From the NCBI RefSeq assembly GCF_024169655.1, contig NZ_JALJWV010000001.1:377001-441000 (forward strand): 64,000 nucleotides of DNA, given 5' to 3'. A model generated the notes under the pieces. The model saw only the letters and a list, made by a program, of their open reading frames with translations. It was not told the origin of the DNA and ran no database searches. A program made the translations under genes and the position numbers. Of the stretch, positions 17,220 through 26,364 are shown piece after piece. The DNA is from Pseudomonas marginalis (lineage in GTDB: Bacteria > Pseudomonadota > Gammaproteobacteria > Pseudomonadales > Pseudomonadaceae). Numbering within the stretch: position 1 is the stretch's first letter; every line of letters begins with the position of its first letter.

Positions 17220-20200
17220 TTAGCCGATGGTCATCAGGCTGGCGTTACCGCCGGCTGCTGCGGTGTTGACGCTCAACGCACGCTCGATCACCAAACGCTC
17301 CAGGGCGATCGCAGTCTCGCCTTGGGACAAACCATGTACCCCGACAATCGCCCCGCCCCGCTGGGCGACTTGCTGGCAAACCGCGCGCAGTTGATCGGAG
17401 TCGCCATGGTGCAGGACCGCGTCGAACACGACTTCGTCCTTGGTCCAGTCGGCCACGCGCTTGATCTTCGCCTGAATCTCCCTCGGCAGGCGTGGGAACA
17501 AGGCTTTGGTCAGCTCAGTTTCCGGCCATACCGCCGAACCGCCGACGGCCAATACCGCCGCCAGTTGGGTCAGCAGGTCGCCTTCCACTTCCGCCAGGCA
17601 CAGTACGTGCTCGCGGGGCAGGATGGCGTAGCTGTTGCGCTCGCCGGTCGGACCGGCCAGCAGGCGGGTGATACCGCTTTGCGATTGCGCGGCGAACCGG
17701 CTGCACAGGGCACTCAGTTCGCTGAACGTGTTGCTGTCGGCCCAGGTTTTCAAGGCGGTCAGCGGTTGGCTCATGGCGTCGCGCAGGCGCACGTCCGGTG
17801 CGGACAATGCGTCGCCGCGAACGAAGGATTGCTCGATCGCATCAGTAGGACGCGTCGACAGCAGGCGGTACAGGTACAGCGGACCACCGGCTTTCGGGCC
17901 GGTGCCCGACAGGCCTTCGCCGCCAAACGGCTGCACGCCGACCACGGCCCCGACAATGTTGCGGTTGACGTAGACGTTACCCGCATGAACGTTGTCGATC
18001 ACCTTGGCGATGGTCTCGTCGATGCGCGTGTGTACGCCCAGCGTCAGGCCGTAGCCGGAAGCGTTGATCTGGCCGATCAACTGGTCGATTTCTTTACGCT
18101 TGTAGCGCACCACGTGCAGCACCGGGCCGAAGATCTCCCGTTGCAGCTCGTCGAAACTTTCCAGTTCGATCAGGGTTGGCATCACGAAGGTGCCGCGCTT
18201 GATCTCTTCGCCGTCGGCAATCGCCACCTGGTACACAGTGCGGCCTTTGTCGCGCATGGCCTGGATGTGCTTCTCGATGCCGGCCTTGGCTTCGGCGTCG
18301 ATCACCGGGCCGATATCCACCGACAGGCGCTCAGGGTTGCCCAAACGGCATTCAGCCATGGCGCCCTTGAGCATTTCGATGACGCGGTCTGCAGAATCTT
18401 CCTGCAGGCACAGGACACGCAGGGCCGAGCAACGCTGGCCGGCACTGTCGAAGGCCGACGACACCACGTCGATGACCACTTGTTCGGTCAGGGCCGAGGA
18501 GTCGACGATCATCGCGTTCTGACCACCGGTTTCGGCGATCAGCGGAATCGGCCGGCCCTGGGCATCCAGGCGCCCGGCGACATTGCGTTGCAGCAGGCGT
18601 GCGACTTCGGTGGAACCGGTGAACATCACGCCTTTGACGCGCTCATCACCGACCAGGCGCGCACCGACGGTTTCGCCCTGGCCCGGCAGCAGTTGCAGCA
18701 CGCCTTCCGGAATACCGGCTTCGAGCAGGATGCGCACCGCTTGTGCGGCCACCAGCGGGGTTTGCTCGGCAGGCTTGGCCAGTACCGGGTTACCGGCGGC
18801 CAGTGCAGCGGCGACTTGCCCACTGAAAATCGCCAGCGGGAAGTTCCATGGGCTGATGCAGACCACCGGGCCTAATGGGCGGTGGGCGTCGTTGGTGAAA
18901 TCGTGACGCGCCTGCACGGCGTAGTAACGCAGGAAGTCCACGGCTTCACGCACTTCGGCGATGGCGTTGGCGAAGGTCTTGCCGGCTTCACGGGCCAGCA
19001 GGCCCATCAGCGGCTGGATCTCGCCTTCCATCAGGTCGGCGGCACGTTCGAGGATCGCGGCACGCTCGGCGGGTGGGGTGGCCTGCCAGATCGGACCGGC
19101 GTTGATGGCGCACTGGATCGCGTTGTCGACGTCGTCGACGGTGGCTTCCTGTACGTGGCCGACCACATCACGCAGGTCGGACGGGTTCAGTACCGGCGCA
19201 GCGGCTTCATTGCTGGAGGCGCAACCCAGCATCGGCGCGGCTTTCCAGTGGTTGTGCGCGGTGGCCAGCAGGGCGCAGGACAGCGACGCCAAGCGGTGTT
19301 CGTTGGCCAGGTCGATACCGGCCGAGTTGGCGCGGTCGCTGCCGTACAGGTCACGTGGCAATGGAATACGCGGGTGCGGCAGGCCGAAGCCGCCTTCCAG
19401 CGTCGCCATTTGCTCGATGCTGGCCACTGGATCGGCCACCAGCTCCTGGATCGAGATGGACTGGTCGGCAATGCGGTTGACGAACGAGGTGTTGGCGCCG
19501 TTTTCCAACAGACGACGCACCAGGTAGGCCAGCAGGGTTTCGTGGGTGCCGACCGGTGCGTACACGCGGCACGGACGGTTCAGCTTGCCATCGGCAACCT
19601 TGCCGACGACCTGCTCGTACAGCGGTTCGCCCATGCCGTGCAGGCATTGGAACTCGTACTGGCCGGGGTAATAGTTCTGACCGGCGATATGGTAGATGGC
19701 CGACAGGGTGTGGGCGTTGTGCGTGGCGAACTGCGGGTAGATGACTTCCGGCACCGAGAGCAGTTTGCGTGCGCAGGCAATGTAGGACACGTCGGTGTAC
19801 ACCTTGCGGGTATACACCGGGTAGCCTTCCAGGCCTTCGACCTGGGCGCGCTTGATTTCGCTGTCCCAGTACGCGCCTTTTACCAGGCGGATCATCAGGC
19901 GGTGACGGCTGCGGCGCGCCAGGTCGATGACGTAGTCGATCACATACGGGCAACGCTTCTGGTAGGCCTGGATCACGAAACCGATGCCGTTCCAGCCGGT
20001 CAGTTGCGGCTCGAAGCACAGGCGTTCGAGCAGGTCCAGGGACAGTTCCAGGCGGTCGGCTTCTTCGGCGTCGATGTTCAGGCCGATGTCGTATTGCTTG
20101 GCCAGCAAGGTCAGGGACAGCAGGCGCGGGTACAGCTCGTCCATCACGCGTTCGTACTGGGCGCGGCTGTAACGCGGGTGCAGGGCCGACAGCTTGATGG

Positions 20201-21173
20201 AAATGCCCGGGCCTTCATAAATCCCACGGCCGTTCGAGGCTTTGCCGATGGAATGAATAGCCTGCTCGTAAGACGCGAGGTACTTCTGCGCATCGTGTTC
20301 GGTGAGTGCGGCTTCACCGAGCATGTCGTAGGAATAGCGGAAGCCCTTGGCTTCGAACTTGCTCGCATTGGCGAGGGCTTCGGCGATGGTTTCGCCGGTG
20401 ACGAACTGCTCGCCCATCAGGCGCATGGCCATGTCGACGCCCTTGCGGATCATCGGCTCGCCGCTCTTGCCGATGATGCGGCTCAGGGACGAGGTCAGGC
20501 CGGCTTCGTTATGCGTGGAGACCAGTTTGCCGGTCAGCAGCAAGCCCCAGGTGGCGGCGTTGACGAACAGCGACGGGCTGTTGCCCAGGTGCGGCTGCCA
20601 GTTGCCGGTGCTGATCTTGTCGCGGATCAGCGCGTCACGGGTGCCTTTGTCCGGGATACGCAGCAGCGCTTCGGCCAGGCACATCAGTGCCACGCCTTCC
20701 TGGGACGACAGGGAGAATTCCTGCAGCAAGCCCTGGACGATGCCGGCACGGCCGCCAGCGCTCTTCTGATTGCGCAGTTTTTCTGCAATCGACGCGGCCA
20801 GCTTATTCGTGGCTTCGGCCATCTGGGCCGGCAGGCGAGCCTGTTCGATCAGCATCGGCACCACTTCCGGCTCAGGGCGACGGTAAGCGGCGGTGATCGA
20901 GGCGCGCAGGACGGATTGCGGCAGGATGCTCTCGGCGAACTCGAGGAAACACTGATGGGCGTGGTCGGACTGGACCTCGCCGGCGTCATCGGCCTCCTTG
21001 CTGCTCAAGCCATTGAGCTCGGTCAGGGTTGCACCACCCTCGAGTTTCTCCAGGTAATTGAAAATCGCCTGCTTGATCAGCCAGTGCGGCGTGCGATCAA
21101 TGGAGGTCGCGGCCGCCTTCAGGCGCTCGCGGGTCGGGTCGTCGAGTTTGACCCCAAGGGTGGTCGTAGCCAT
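17220..21173 (-). CDS. putA: Trifunctional proline utilisation protein PutA
   Basis: 1317 residues. An N-terminal ribbon-helix-helix DNA-binding domain (residues 1-47, TTLGVKLDDPTRERLK), a proline dehydrogenase barrel (about 140-570, ending in RIADQSISIQE region), and a delta-1-pyrroline-5-carboxylate dehydrogenase (about 640-1120) with catalytic Cys in SAGQRCSALRV, plus a C-terminal ALDH-superfamily fold. It oxidises proline to glutamate and, without proline, represses the put genes. The start at 21173 is preceded by GAGGAT; a possible start 36 bases upstream adds residues unlike the family. Divergent from putP across a 462-base control region. Confidence 0.97.
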   Translation of the reverse strand: MATTTLGVKLDDPTRERLKAAATSIDRTPHWLIKQAIFNYLEKLEGGATLTELNGLSSKEADDAGEVQSDHAHQCFLEFAESILPQSVLRASITAAYRRPEPEVVPMLIEQARLPAQMAEATNKLAASIAEKLRNQKSAGGRAGIVQGLLQEFSLSSQEGVALMCLAEALLRIPDKGTRDALIRDKISTGNWQPHLGNSPSLFVNAATWGLLLTGKLVSTHNEAGLTSSLSRIIGKSGEPMIRKGVDMAMRLMGEQFVTGETIAEALANASKFEAKGFRYSYDMLGEAALTEHDAQKYLASYEQAIHSIGKASNGRGIYEGPGISIKLSALHPRYSRAQYERVMDELYPRLLSLTLLAKQYDIGLNIDAEEADRLELSLDLLERLCFEPQLTGWNGIGFVIQAYQKRCPYVIDYVIDLARRSRHRLMIRLVKGAYWDSEIKRAQVEGLEGYPVYTRKVYTDVSYIACARKLLSVPEVIYPQFATHNAHTLSAIYHIAGQNYYPGQYEFQCLHGMGEPLYEQVVGKVADGKLNRPCRVYAPVGTHETLLAYLVRRLLENGANTSFVNRIADQSISIQELVADPVASIEQMATLEGGFGLPHPRIPLPRDLYGSDRANSAGIDLANEHRLASLSCALLATAHNHWKAAPMLGCASSNEAAAPVLNPSDLRDVVGHVQEATVDDVDNAIQCAINAGPIWQATPPAERAAILERAADLMEGEIQPLMGLLAREAGKTFANAIAEVREAVDFLRYYAVQARHDFTNDAHRPLGPVVCISPWNFPLAIFSGQVAAALAAGNPVLAKPAEQTPLVAAQAVRILLEAGIPEGVLQLLPGQGETVGARLVGDERVKGVMFTGSTEVARLLQRNVAGRLDAQGRPIPLIAETGGQNAMIVDSSALTEQVVIDVVSSAFDSAGQRCSALRVLCLQEDSADRVIEMLKGAMAECRLGNPERLSVDIGPVIDAEAKAGIEKHIQAMRDKGRTVYQVAIADGEEIKRGTFVMPTLIELESFDELQREIFGPVLHVVRYKRKEIDQLIGQINASGYGLTLGVHTRIDETIAKVIDNVHAGNVYVNRNIVGAVVGVQPFGGEGLSGTGPKAGGPLYLYRLLSTRPTDAIEQSFVRGDALSAPDVRLRDAMSQPLTALKTWADSNTFSELSALCSRFAAQSQSGITRLLAGPTGERNSYAILPREHVLCLAEVEGDLLTQLAAVLAVGGSAVWPETELTKALFPRLPREIQAKIKRVADWTKDEVVFDAVLHHGDSDQLRAVCQQVAQRGGAIVGVHGLSQGETAIALERLVIERALSVNTAAAGGNASLMTIG

Positions 21174-21245
21174 TTTCTTATCCTCATGGGTGCCACTACC
21201 GAGTGGCATCAGCTGGCGGCAAGATTAGCTTCGCTCTGGAAGAGG

Positions 21246-21484
21246 TGCAACCGGGTGCAACCCTTTTTATGCATGAAATTTTCGAGTTTCAATCGGAAAA
21301 AATCCGGCCCTCGACCGATTCCGCTTTGATTTGGTGCATTTGCTTCTGAGATCGGCTGTTCTTGCTCCGAAAAGGAGCAAAAACGGGGTGTTTTGAGCAA
21401 AACACATCAAGGTGCAACTTATTCGCGAGAAACTGGTTGCACCTTATTTGCTTTGTTGAATAGCATTCGCGGCCAAGGTGCAAC
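21246..21484. promoter_or_regulatory. PutA operator region with five GTTGCA sites
   Basis: The hexamer GTTGCA or its complement TGCAAC occurs at 21246-21251, 21256-21261, 21413-21418, 21436-21441 and 21479-21484; most are part of a longer GGTTGCACC-type core. GTTGCA is the E. coli PutA recognition motif and the E. coli put control region also has several such sites. The first two lie close to putA, the last three about 150 bases before putP. The rest of the 21174-21635 gap shows no gene. Confidence 0.75.
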
Positions 21485-21635
21485 CATGCTTAGGGTGTGG
21501 TTCATCGGCTGGCGGCTTTCCTGGGGAAACGTCAGTCATAAATGCGCGTGATGCAGGTACGTTTACTCACTGAATCAGTGGGTGGCCGTCTGACAGACCG
21601 CCGCTACATAAAAACAAAGCCAGGGCGTCACTTCT

Positions 21636-23120
21636 ATGAGCGTTAGCAATCCAACCCTGATCACGTTCGTGATCTACATCGCAGCAATGGTGCTGATCGG
21701 CTTAATGGCCTATCGCTCCACCAACAACCTTTCCGATTACATCCTGGGCGGTCGCAGCCTCGGTAGCGTGGTGACTGCCTTGTCAGCCGGTGCTTCCGAT
21801 ATGAGCGGCTGGTTGTTGATGGGCCTGCCGGGTGCCATTTACATGTCCGGCCTGTCGGAAAGCTGGATCGCCATCGGCCTGATCGTCGGTGCGTACCTCA
21901 ACTGGCTGTTCGTGGCCGGTCGCCTGCGCGTGCAGACCGAGCACAACGGCGACGCCCTGACGCTGCCGGATTACTTTTCCAGCCGTTTCGAAGATAAAAG
22001 CGGCCTGCTGCGGATCATCTCTGCGGTGGTGATCCTGGTGTTCTTCACCATCTATTGCGCTTCCGGCATCGTGGCCGGTGCCCGCCTGTTCGAAAGCACC
22101 TTCGGCATGTCCTACGAGACTGCGCTGTGGGCCGGCGCTGCGGCGACGATTGCCTACACCTTCGTCGGTGGTTTCCTGGCCGTGAGCTGGACCGACACCG
22201 TACAAGCCACCCTGATGATCTTCGCGCTGATCCTGACGCCGATCATCGTGCTGCTGGCCACCGGCGGTATCGACACCACGTTCCTGGCGATCGAAGCGAA
22301 GAACCCCGACAACTTCAACATGCTGAAAAACACCAGCTTCATCGGCATCATCTCGCTGATGGGCTGGGGCCTGGGTTACTTCGGCCAGCCGCATATCCTC
22401 GCGCGCTTCATGGCGGCGGATTCGGTGAAGTCGATCGCTAACGCCCGTCGCATCTCCATGACCTGGATGATCCTGTGCCTGGGCGGCACCGTGGCCGTGG
22501 GCTTCTTCGGTATTGCCTACTTCTCGGCGCACCCGGAAGTGGCCGGCCCGGTCAACGAGAACCACGAACGTGTGTTCATTGAACTGGCCAAGCTGCTGTT
22601 CAACCCATGGATTGCGGGCGTTCTGCTGTCGGCGATTCTGGCGGCGGTCATGAGCACCCTGAGCTGCCAATTGCTGGTGTGCTCCAGCGCCCTGACCGAG
22701 GACTTCTACAAGACCTTCCTGCGCAAGAACGCCTCCCAGGTTGAACTGGTGTGGGTCGGCCGCGCCATGGTGCTGCTGGTGGCGTTGATCGCCATCGCCA
22801 TGGCTGCCAACCCGAACAACCGCGTGTTGGGCCTGGTGAGCTACGCCTGGGCCGGCTTCGGCGCTGCGTTCGGCCCCGTGGTGCTGATCTCGGTGATCTG
22901 GAAACAGATGACCCGCAACGGCGCACTGGCTGGCATTCTGGTCGGCGCGATCACCGTGATCGTGTGGAAGCATTTCGAATTGCTGGGCCTGTACGAAATC
23001 ATCCCAGGCTTCATCTTCGCCAGCCTGGCGATCTACATCGTGAGCAAGCTGGGCGCGCCGACTGCGGGTATGGTTGAGCGGTTTGATGCTGCGGAGAAAG
23101 ACTACAACCTCAACAAGTAA
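21636..23120 (+). CDS. putP: Sodium/proline symporter PutP
   Basis: 494 residues, about 13 membrane segments, of the sodium:solute symporter family. The sodium/proline signatures YILGGRSLGSVVTALSAGAS, SDMSGWLLMGLPGAIYMSGL and GWGLGYFGQPHILARFMA are clear. It imports proline with Na+ for PutA to degrade. Divergent from putA. Followed by a strong terminator. Confidence 0.97.
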   Translation: MSVSNPTLITFVIYIAAMVLIGLMAYRSTNNLSDYILGGRSLGSVVTALSAGASDMSGWLLMGLPGAIYMSGLSESWIAIGLIVGAYLNWLFVAGRLRVQTEHNGDALTLPDYFSSRFEDKSGLLRIISAVVILVFFTIYCASGIVAGARLFESTFGMSYETALWAGAAATIAYTFVGGFLAVSWTDTVQATLMIFALILTPIIVLLATGGIDTTFLAIEAKNPDNFNMLKNTSFIGIISLMGWGLGYFGQPHILARFMAADSVKSIANARRISMTWMILCLGGTVAVGFFGIAYFSAHPEVAGPVNENHERVFIELAKLLFNPWIAGVLLSAILAAVMSTLSCQLLVCSSALTEDFYKTFLRKNASQVELVWVGRAMVLLVALIAIAMAANPNNRVLGLVSYAWAGFGAAFGPVVLISVIWKQMTRNGALAGILVGAITVIVWKHFELLGLYEIIPGFIFASLAIYIVSKLGAPTAGMVERFDAAEKDYNLNK

Positions 23121-23153
23121 TCGGTAGGTTTTGGCGACTCGTTGAAATGAAAC

Positions 23154-23185
23154 AGGCCCGCATTTTTGAATGTCGGGCCTTTTTT
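23154..23185 (+). terminator. Intrinsic terminator after putP
   Basis: AGGCCCGCATT and AATGTCGGGCCT pair (one mismatch/bulge) around TTTTG-type loop, followed by a run of six T. It lies 34 bases after the putP stop. Confidence 0.85.
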
Positions 23186-23213
23186 ATGAAAACAATGCGT
23201 CGCGGGTGGGTGC

Positions 23214-23603
23214 CTACAGGCTCAATTGGTTACGGAAATGAAAGATCGTTGTGCCTGCAACGCCGAGTAGCCCGATGAATGCTGTTCCATGAAGAGCAAA
23301 TTTCAGGCGGCTCGGAAACGCCTCAACCTGCTGTAAATCAACGACGCCACGTTTTGCATTCCATCGCGGCAGAGCGATTGCAACATAGACCACACATAGC
23401 CTGCCCAACCTGCCGCGTAGGGAGTTGCTCAACAGGTGTTTGTAAGTATTCAAGAGGCTGCACTGATCCAAGTAGCGTTCCATCCTCTCTAATTTTCGAT
23501 AGGCCAGAAATAGATCGAGAATAACCGCTATGAGCATTGCAGCCGCTGACCCAAGTGCTATTTGGTCTTTTGTTGGTAGATTGAGGAAGTACTCAATATT
23601 CAT
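23214..23603 (-). CDS. Small membrane protein, candidate immunity protein
   Basis: 129 residues with hydrophobic segments at about 15-36 (LGSAAAMLIAVILDLFLAY), 72-85 (LCVVYVAIALP) and 106-125 (GTAFIGLLGVAGTTIF). I do not recognise a named family. The start at 23603 is preceded by GGGAGAGG and overlaps the last 11 bases of the upstream toxin-like gene; a longer reading from 23651 would lie inside it. A small polytopic protein directly behind a gene with a glycine-zipper membrane domain is the classic pattern of immunity to a pore-forming toxin. This role is inferred from position and topology only. Confidence 0.6.
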   Translation of the reverse strand: MNIEYFLNLPTKDQIALGSAAAMLIAVILDLFLAYRKLERMERYLDQCSLLNTYKHLLSNSLRGRLGRLCVVYVAIALPRWNAKRGVVDLQQVEAFPSRLKFALHGTAFIGLLGVAGTTIFHFRNQLSL

Positions 23604-24540
23604 ACAGAACCTCTCCCGCCGTAGCACCAATTTCGCTACCCCAGCTCCCAAAAACAGCGCCTCCGACTCCGCCGGCTATCAAAAGACAGCTCAAGGCGAC
23701 TGGCCCGGTTGTAGGGGCCATTACGGCTACACACAAGCCCATTCCTATCTGACCTCCAAGGATTCCTCCTGCCACGCCGAAGGTTAATTTACCTGCCTCC
23801 ACATACTTTGCTTTCCTGCACTGTTCCTCTCTCCCAGTGGAACACGCCTCCTTGATCTCCAACGCCGTTGCAGTCGTACTCAGCGCGATGCCCAGCGGCG
23901 TGCCTTTTTTCAGCAGTTTTGCCGTCTTCGAAACCCGCGCAATCGTTTCGCTGTACCTCTTTATCTCTCCGCTGTGCAAATAGCTCTTGGTCGAGATTCC
24001 CAGCATTTTTTTGATCGAACCTTCATTGCGTAGCCCTGTGCCGTAACGCGCAAAACTACGCATTTGCGCGTCCAGTTTGGCAAACAGGGTTTGGCGTCGA
24101 GCGAGGAACTCATCTCGCGCAGCTCCGCCACCCCGACGCAGGAATTGTTTGTGCAGTGCATCAATTTCTTCGAGGGTCTTTGCAATGTTTTGCAAGTGTC
24201 GGCTCCAGGCATCACCTGCGGTGCCTATCCCCAGCGAAGCGTAGCCCAGCAGTTTTTTCAGCAAGTCATAGTTGTGCAGTGCAAAGGCATCCCCACCTTC
24301 GGCCATCACGCTATGCCGAATATCCCAGGCGGCTCGCATCAAGTGTGACTCTTGCGGGGTGCAGATCGCAGTGGTTTCGTCACCGATGATCACTAACTGC
24401 CCTGGCAGTACGACAACATTGCGAATGCGGGTATTGAGGGTGTCGAACTTGGTTTCGGCGTATGGGCTCAAGCGCAAACTTGCCTTGAGCTCCACCGAGG
24501 TTTGTTGGCGGTCATTGATGAAGGCATAGGGCTGAGGCAT
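23593..24540 (-). CDS. Putative pore-forming effector with C-terminal glycine-zipper membrane domain
   Basis: 315 residues. The N-terminal part holds VVVLPGQLVIIGDETT and CTPQESHLM, resembling the region linking LysM/PAAR-type modules to toxins in type VI effectors as I remember them; the middle is helical (LLKKLLGYASLGIGTAGDAW, KKMLGISTKSYLH); the last ~65 residues are two hydrophobic hairpins rich in Gly (GVAGGILGGQIGMGL, AGGVGGAVFGSWGSEIG). This architecture recalls Tse4-like pore formers. No signal peptide, and no type VI gene is in the window. The start at 24540 has GGGGAG six bases upstream and overlaps the stop of a 17-codon ORF (TAATG). Confidence 0.6.
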   Translation of the reverse strand: MPQPYAFINDRQQTSVELKASLRLSPYAETKFDTLNTRIRNVVVLPGQLVIIGDETTAICTPQESHLMRAAWDIRHSVMAEGGDAFALHNYDLLKKLLGYASLGIGTAGDAWSRHLQNIAKTLEEIDALHKQFLRRGGGAARDEFLARRQTLFAKLDAQMRSFARYGTGLRNEGSIKKMLGISTKSYLHSGEIKRYSETIARVSKTAKLLKKGTPLGIALSTTATALEIKEACSTGREEQCRKAKYVEAGKLTFGVAGGILGGQIGMGLCVAVMAPTTGPVALSCLLIAGGVGGAVFGSWGSEIGATAGEVLYEY

Positions 24541-24593
24541 TAGCGACTCCCCAGCCATGGTGATCGGTTCGAAGGGAGGTCATTGCTTGCCAT
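24540..24593 (-). CDS. Possible 17-residue upstream ORF coupled to the toxin-like gene
   Basis: ATG at 24593 preceded by AAAAAGGACTG (AAGGA at good spacing) opens MASNDLPSNRSPWLGSR, whose TAA overlaps the start of the next gene as TAATG. The better ribosome site belongs to this short ORF, so ribosomes could terminate and re-initiate on the effector. It may be a leader peptide, or the remaining start of a lost upstream gene. Translation is unproven. Confidence 0.35.
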   Translation of the reverse strand: MASNDLPSNRSPWLGSR

Positions 24594-24835
24594 GGGAACA
24601 GTCCTTTTTGAATAAGCATGGCTGCGCAATTTAAAGAGCGGTTCGAGCGGTGTCGTGGTTTTGGCGGGGGATTTCTCGGTGGTTTTTGGCTTTTGGGAAA
24701 AGGGCTACTGAGTTGCGGTAGGTTTCCGACAGATGCGTGAATTTTCACTGCCTTTACGCCGACGACCTTGCGGCACAAGGTCGCCTGCTTTGCGCACCAT
24801 GCAAATGCCATGGCGCGCGGGTCGCTTACCTGACC

Positions 24836-26113
24836 TCAGACGTGCGTTGCAGCCAGCGCCTGTTGCAGATCCTCGATCAAATCTTCAATCGCCTCGATGC
24901 CCACCGACAGGCGAATCATCTCCGGCTTCACGCCGGCCTTGGCCTGTTCCTGCTCGTTCATTTGGCGATGGGTGGTGGACGCCGGGTGGCAGGCCAGGGA
25001 TTTGGCGTCGCCGATGTTCACCAGGCGTTTGAAGATTTGCAGGGCGTCGTAGAAGCGTACACCGGCTTCGTAGCCGCCCTTCAGGCCAAACGACAGGATC
25101 GCCGACGGTTTGCCCTGCATGTATTTCTGCGCCAGTGCGTGGTGCGGATGATCGGGCAGGCCGGCGTAGCTGACCCACTCGACTTCGGCGTGATCTTGCA
25201 GGAACTGCGCGACCTTCAGGGCGTTCTCGGTATGGCGTTCCATGCGCAGGGCCAGGGTTTCCAAGCCTTGCAGCAGCAGGAAGGCGTTCATCGGCGCCAG
25301 TGCTGCGCCGGTGTTGCGCAGCGGCACGGTGCGGGCGCGGGCGATGAAGGCGGCGGGGCCGAATTTTTCGGTGTAGACCACGCCGTGGTAAGCCGGCTCG
25401 GGCTGGTTGAGGCCGGGGAATTTTTCCGCGTGTTTCGTCCAGGGGAACGTGCCGCTGTCGACAATTACGCCGCCCAGGGAGTTGCCATGGCCGCCGACGT
25501 ATTTGGTCACCGAATGCACCACGATATCGGCGCCGAACTGGATCGGTTTGCACAGGATCGGCGTGGCCACGGTGTTGTCCACCATCAGCGGTACGCCACG
25601 GGCGTGGGCCACATCGGCCAGGGCTTCGATGTCGATGATATTGCCTGCCGGGTTACCGATGCTCTCGCAATAGACCAGCTTGGTGTTGTCGTCAATCAGT
25701 TCGGCGATGGCGGCGGCGGAATCGTCGCGGGCGAAGCGCACATCGACGCCAAAGCTCGGCAGCAGGTGGGCGAACAGGGTGTAGGTGCCGCCGTAGAGCT
25801 GCGGCGTGGTGACGACATTGTCACCGGCGCGGGTCAGCGTCTGGATCGCATAGTGAATCGCTGCGCTGCCGGCGGACACGGCCAGCGCGGCGATACCGCC
25901 TTCGAGCGCGGCCATGCGCTGTTCCAGCACATCGTTGGTCGGGTTCATGATCCGCGTGTAGATATTGCCGGGCACGTCCAGGTTGAACAGGTCGGCGCCG
26001 TGCTGGGCGTTATCGAATTCGAAGGCGACGTTCTGGTAGATCGGCACCGCGACGGCCTTGGTGGTCGGGTCGGACTTGAAGCCGTGGTGCAGGGCGATGG
26101 TGGCGTCTTTCAT
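24836..26113 (-). CDS. metY: O-acetylhomoserine sulfhydrylase (aminocarboxypropyltransferase)
   Basis: 425 residues, the usual length of MetY and longer than cystathionine synthases. PLP-enzyme blocks of the Cys/Met metabolism family are visible: YTRIMNPTNDVLEQRMAALE, SAGSAAIHYAI, PLMVDNTVATP, and VVHSVTKYVGGHG with the PLP Lys. It makes homocysteine from O-acetylhomoserine and sulfide in methionine synthesis. Monocistronic; the ATG follows GGAGG by about nine bases (AACAAAAACC). No SAM riboswitch-like fold was apparent in the 251 bases upstream. Confidence 0.93.
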   Translation of the reverse strand: MKDATIALHHGFKSDPTTKAVAVPIYQNVAFEFDNAQHGADLFNLDVPGNIYTRIMNPTNDVLEQRMAALEGGIAALAVSAGSAAIHYAIQTLTRAGDNVVTTPQLYGGTYTLFAHLLPSFGVDVRFARDDSAAAIAELIDDNTKLVYCESIGNPAGNIIDIEALADVAHARGVPLMVDNTVATPILCKPIQFGADIVVHSVTKYVGGHGNSLGGVIVDSGTFPWTKHAEKFPGLNQPEPAYHGVVYTEKFGPAAFIARARTVPLRNTGAALAPMNAFLLLQGLETLALRMERHTENALKVAQFLQDHAEVEWVSYAGLPDHPHHALAQKYMQGKPSAILSFGLKGGYEAGVRFYDALQIFKRLVNIGDAKSLACHPASTTHRQMNEQEQAKAGVKPEMIRLSVGIEAIEDLIEDLQQALAATHV

Positions 26114-26157
26114 GGTTTTTGTTGACCTCCTTGGTTTTTAAGGGCGCCCCCGGGCAG

Positions 26158-26240
26158 GGTGGGAGCTGGCTTGGCTGCGATGGCATCATCGCGGAGTGCA
26201 GGTAATACCGCGTCGCTTGTGTCGCGGGCAAGCCCGCACA
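26158..26240. repeat. Degenerate paired REP elements between metY and rlmJ
   Basis: GTGGGAGCTGGCTTGGCTGC and GTCGCGGGCAAGCCCGCAC are two inverted REP halves spaced by an irregular centre (GATGGCATCATCGCGGAGTG...). The arms carry several mismatches, so this is an older copy than those at 17109 or 27221. Confidence 0.6.
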
Positions 26241-26364
26241 TGCTGTAAGGATTAGATTGTTTTCATAAGGACGCCTGTCTTTGCGGCATAAGCACCGCCC
26301 GGCATGCGCCCCTGCACCTTTGCCCGTGTAGCAGGTAAACTTCGCCCCCTGCGCAGGAGCAACC

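Noticed and set aside
18882..21329. An 815-codon antisense frame over putA
   Set aside because: Same reason: an artefact of codon bias opposite the clearly identified putA.
26114..26364. Possible SAM-responsive element upstream of metY
   Set aside because: I saw no SAM-II/SAM-I conserved core, only degenerate REPs.
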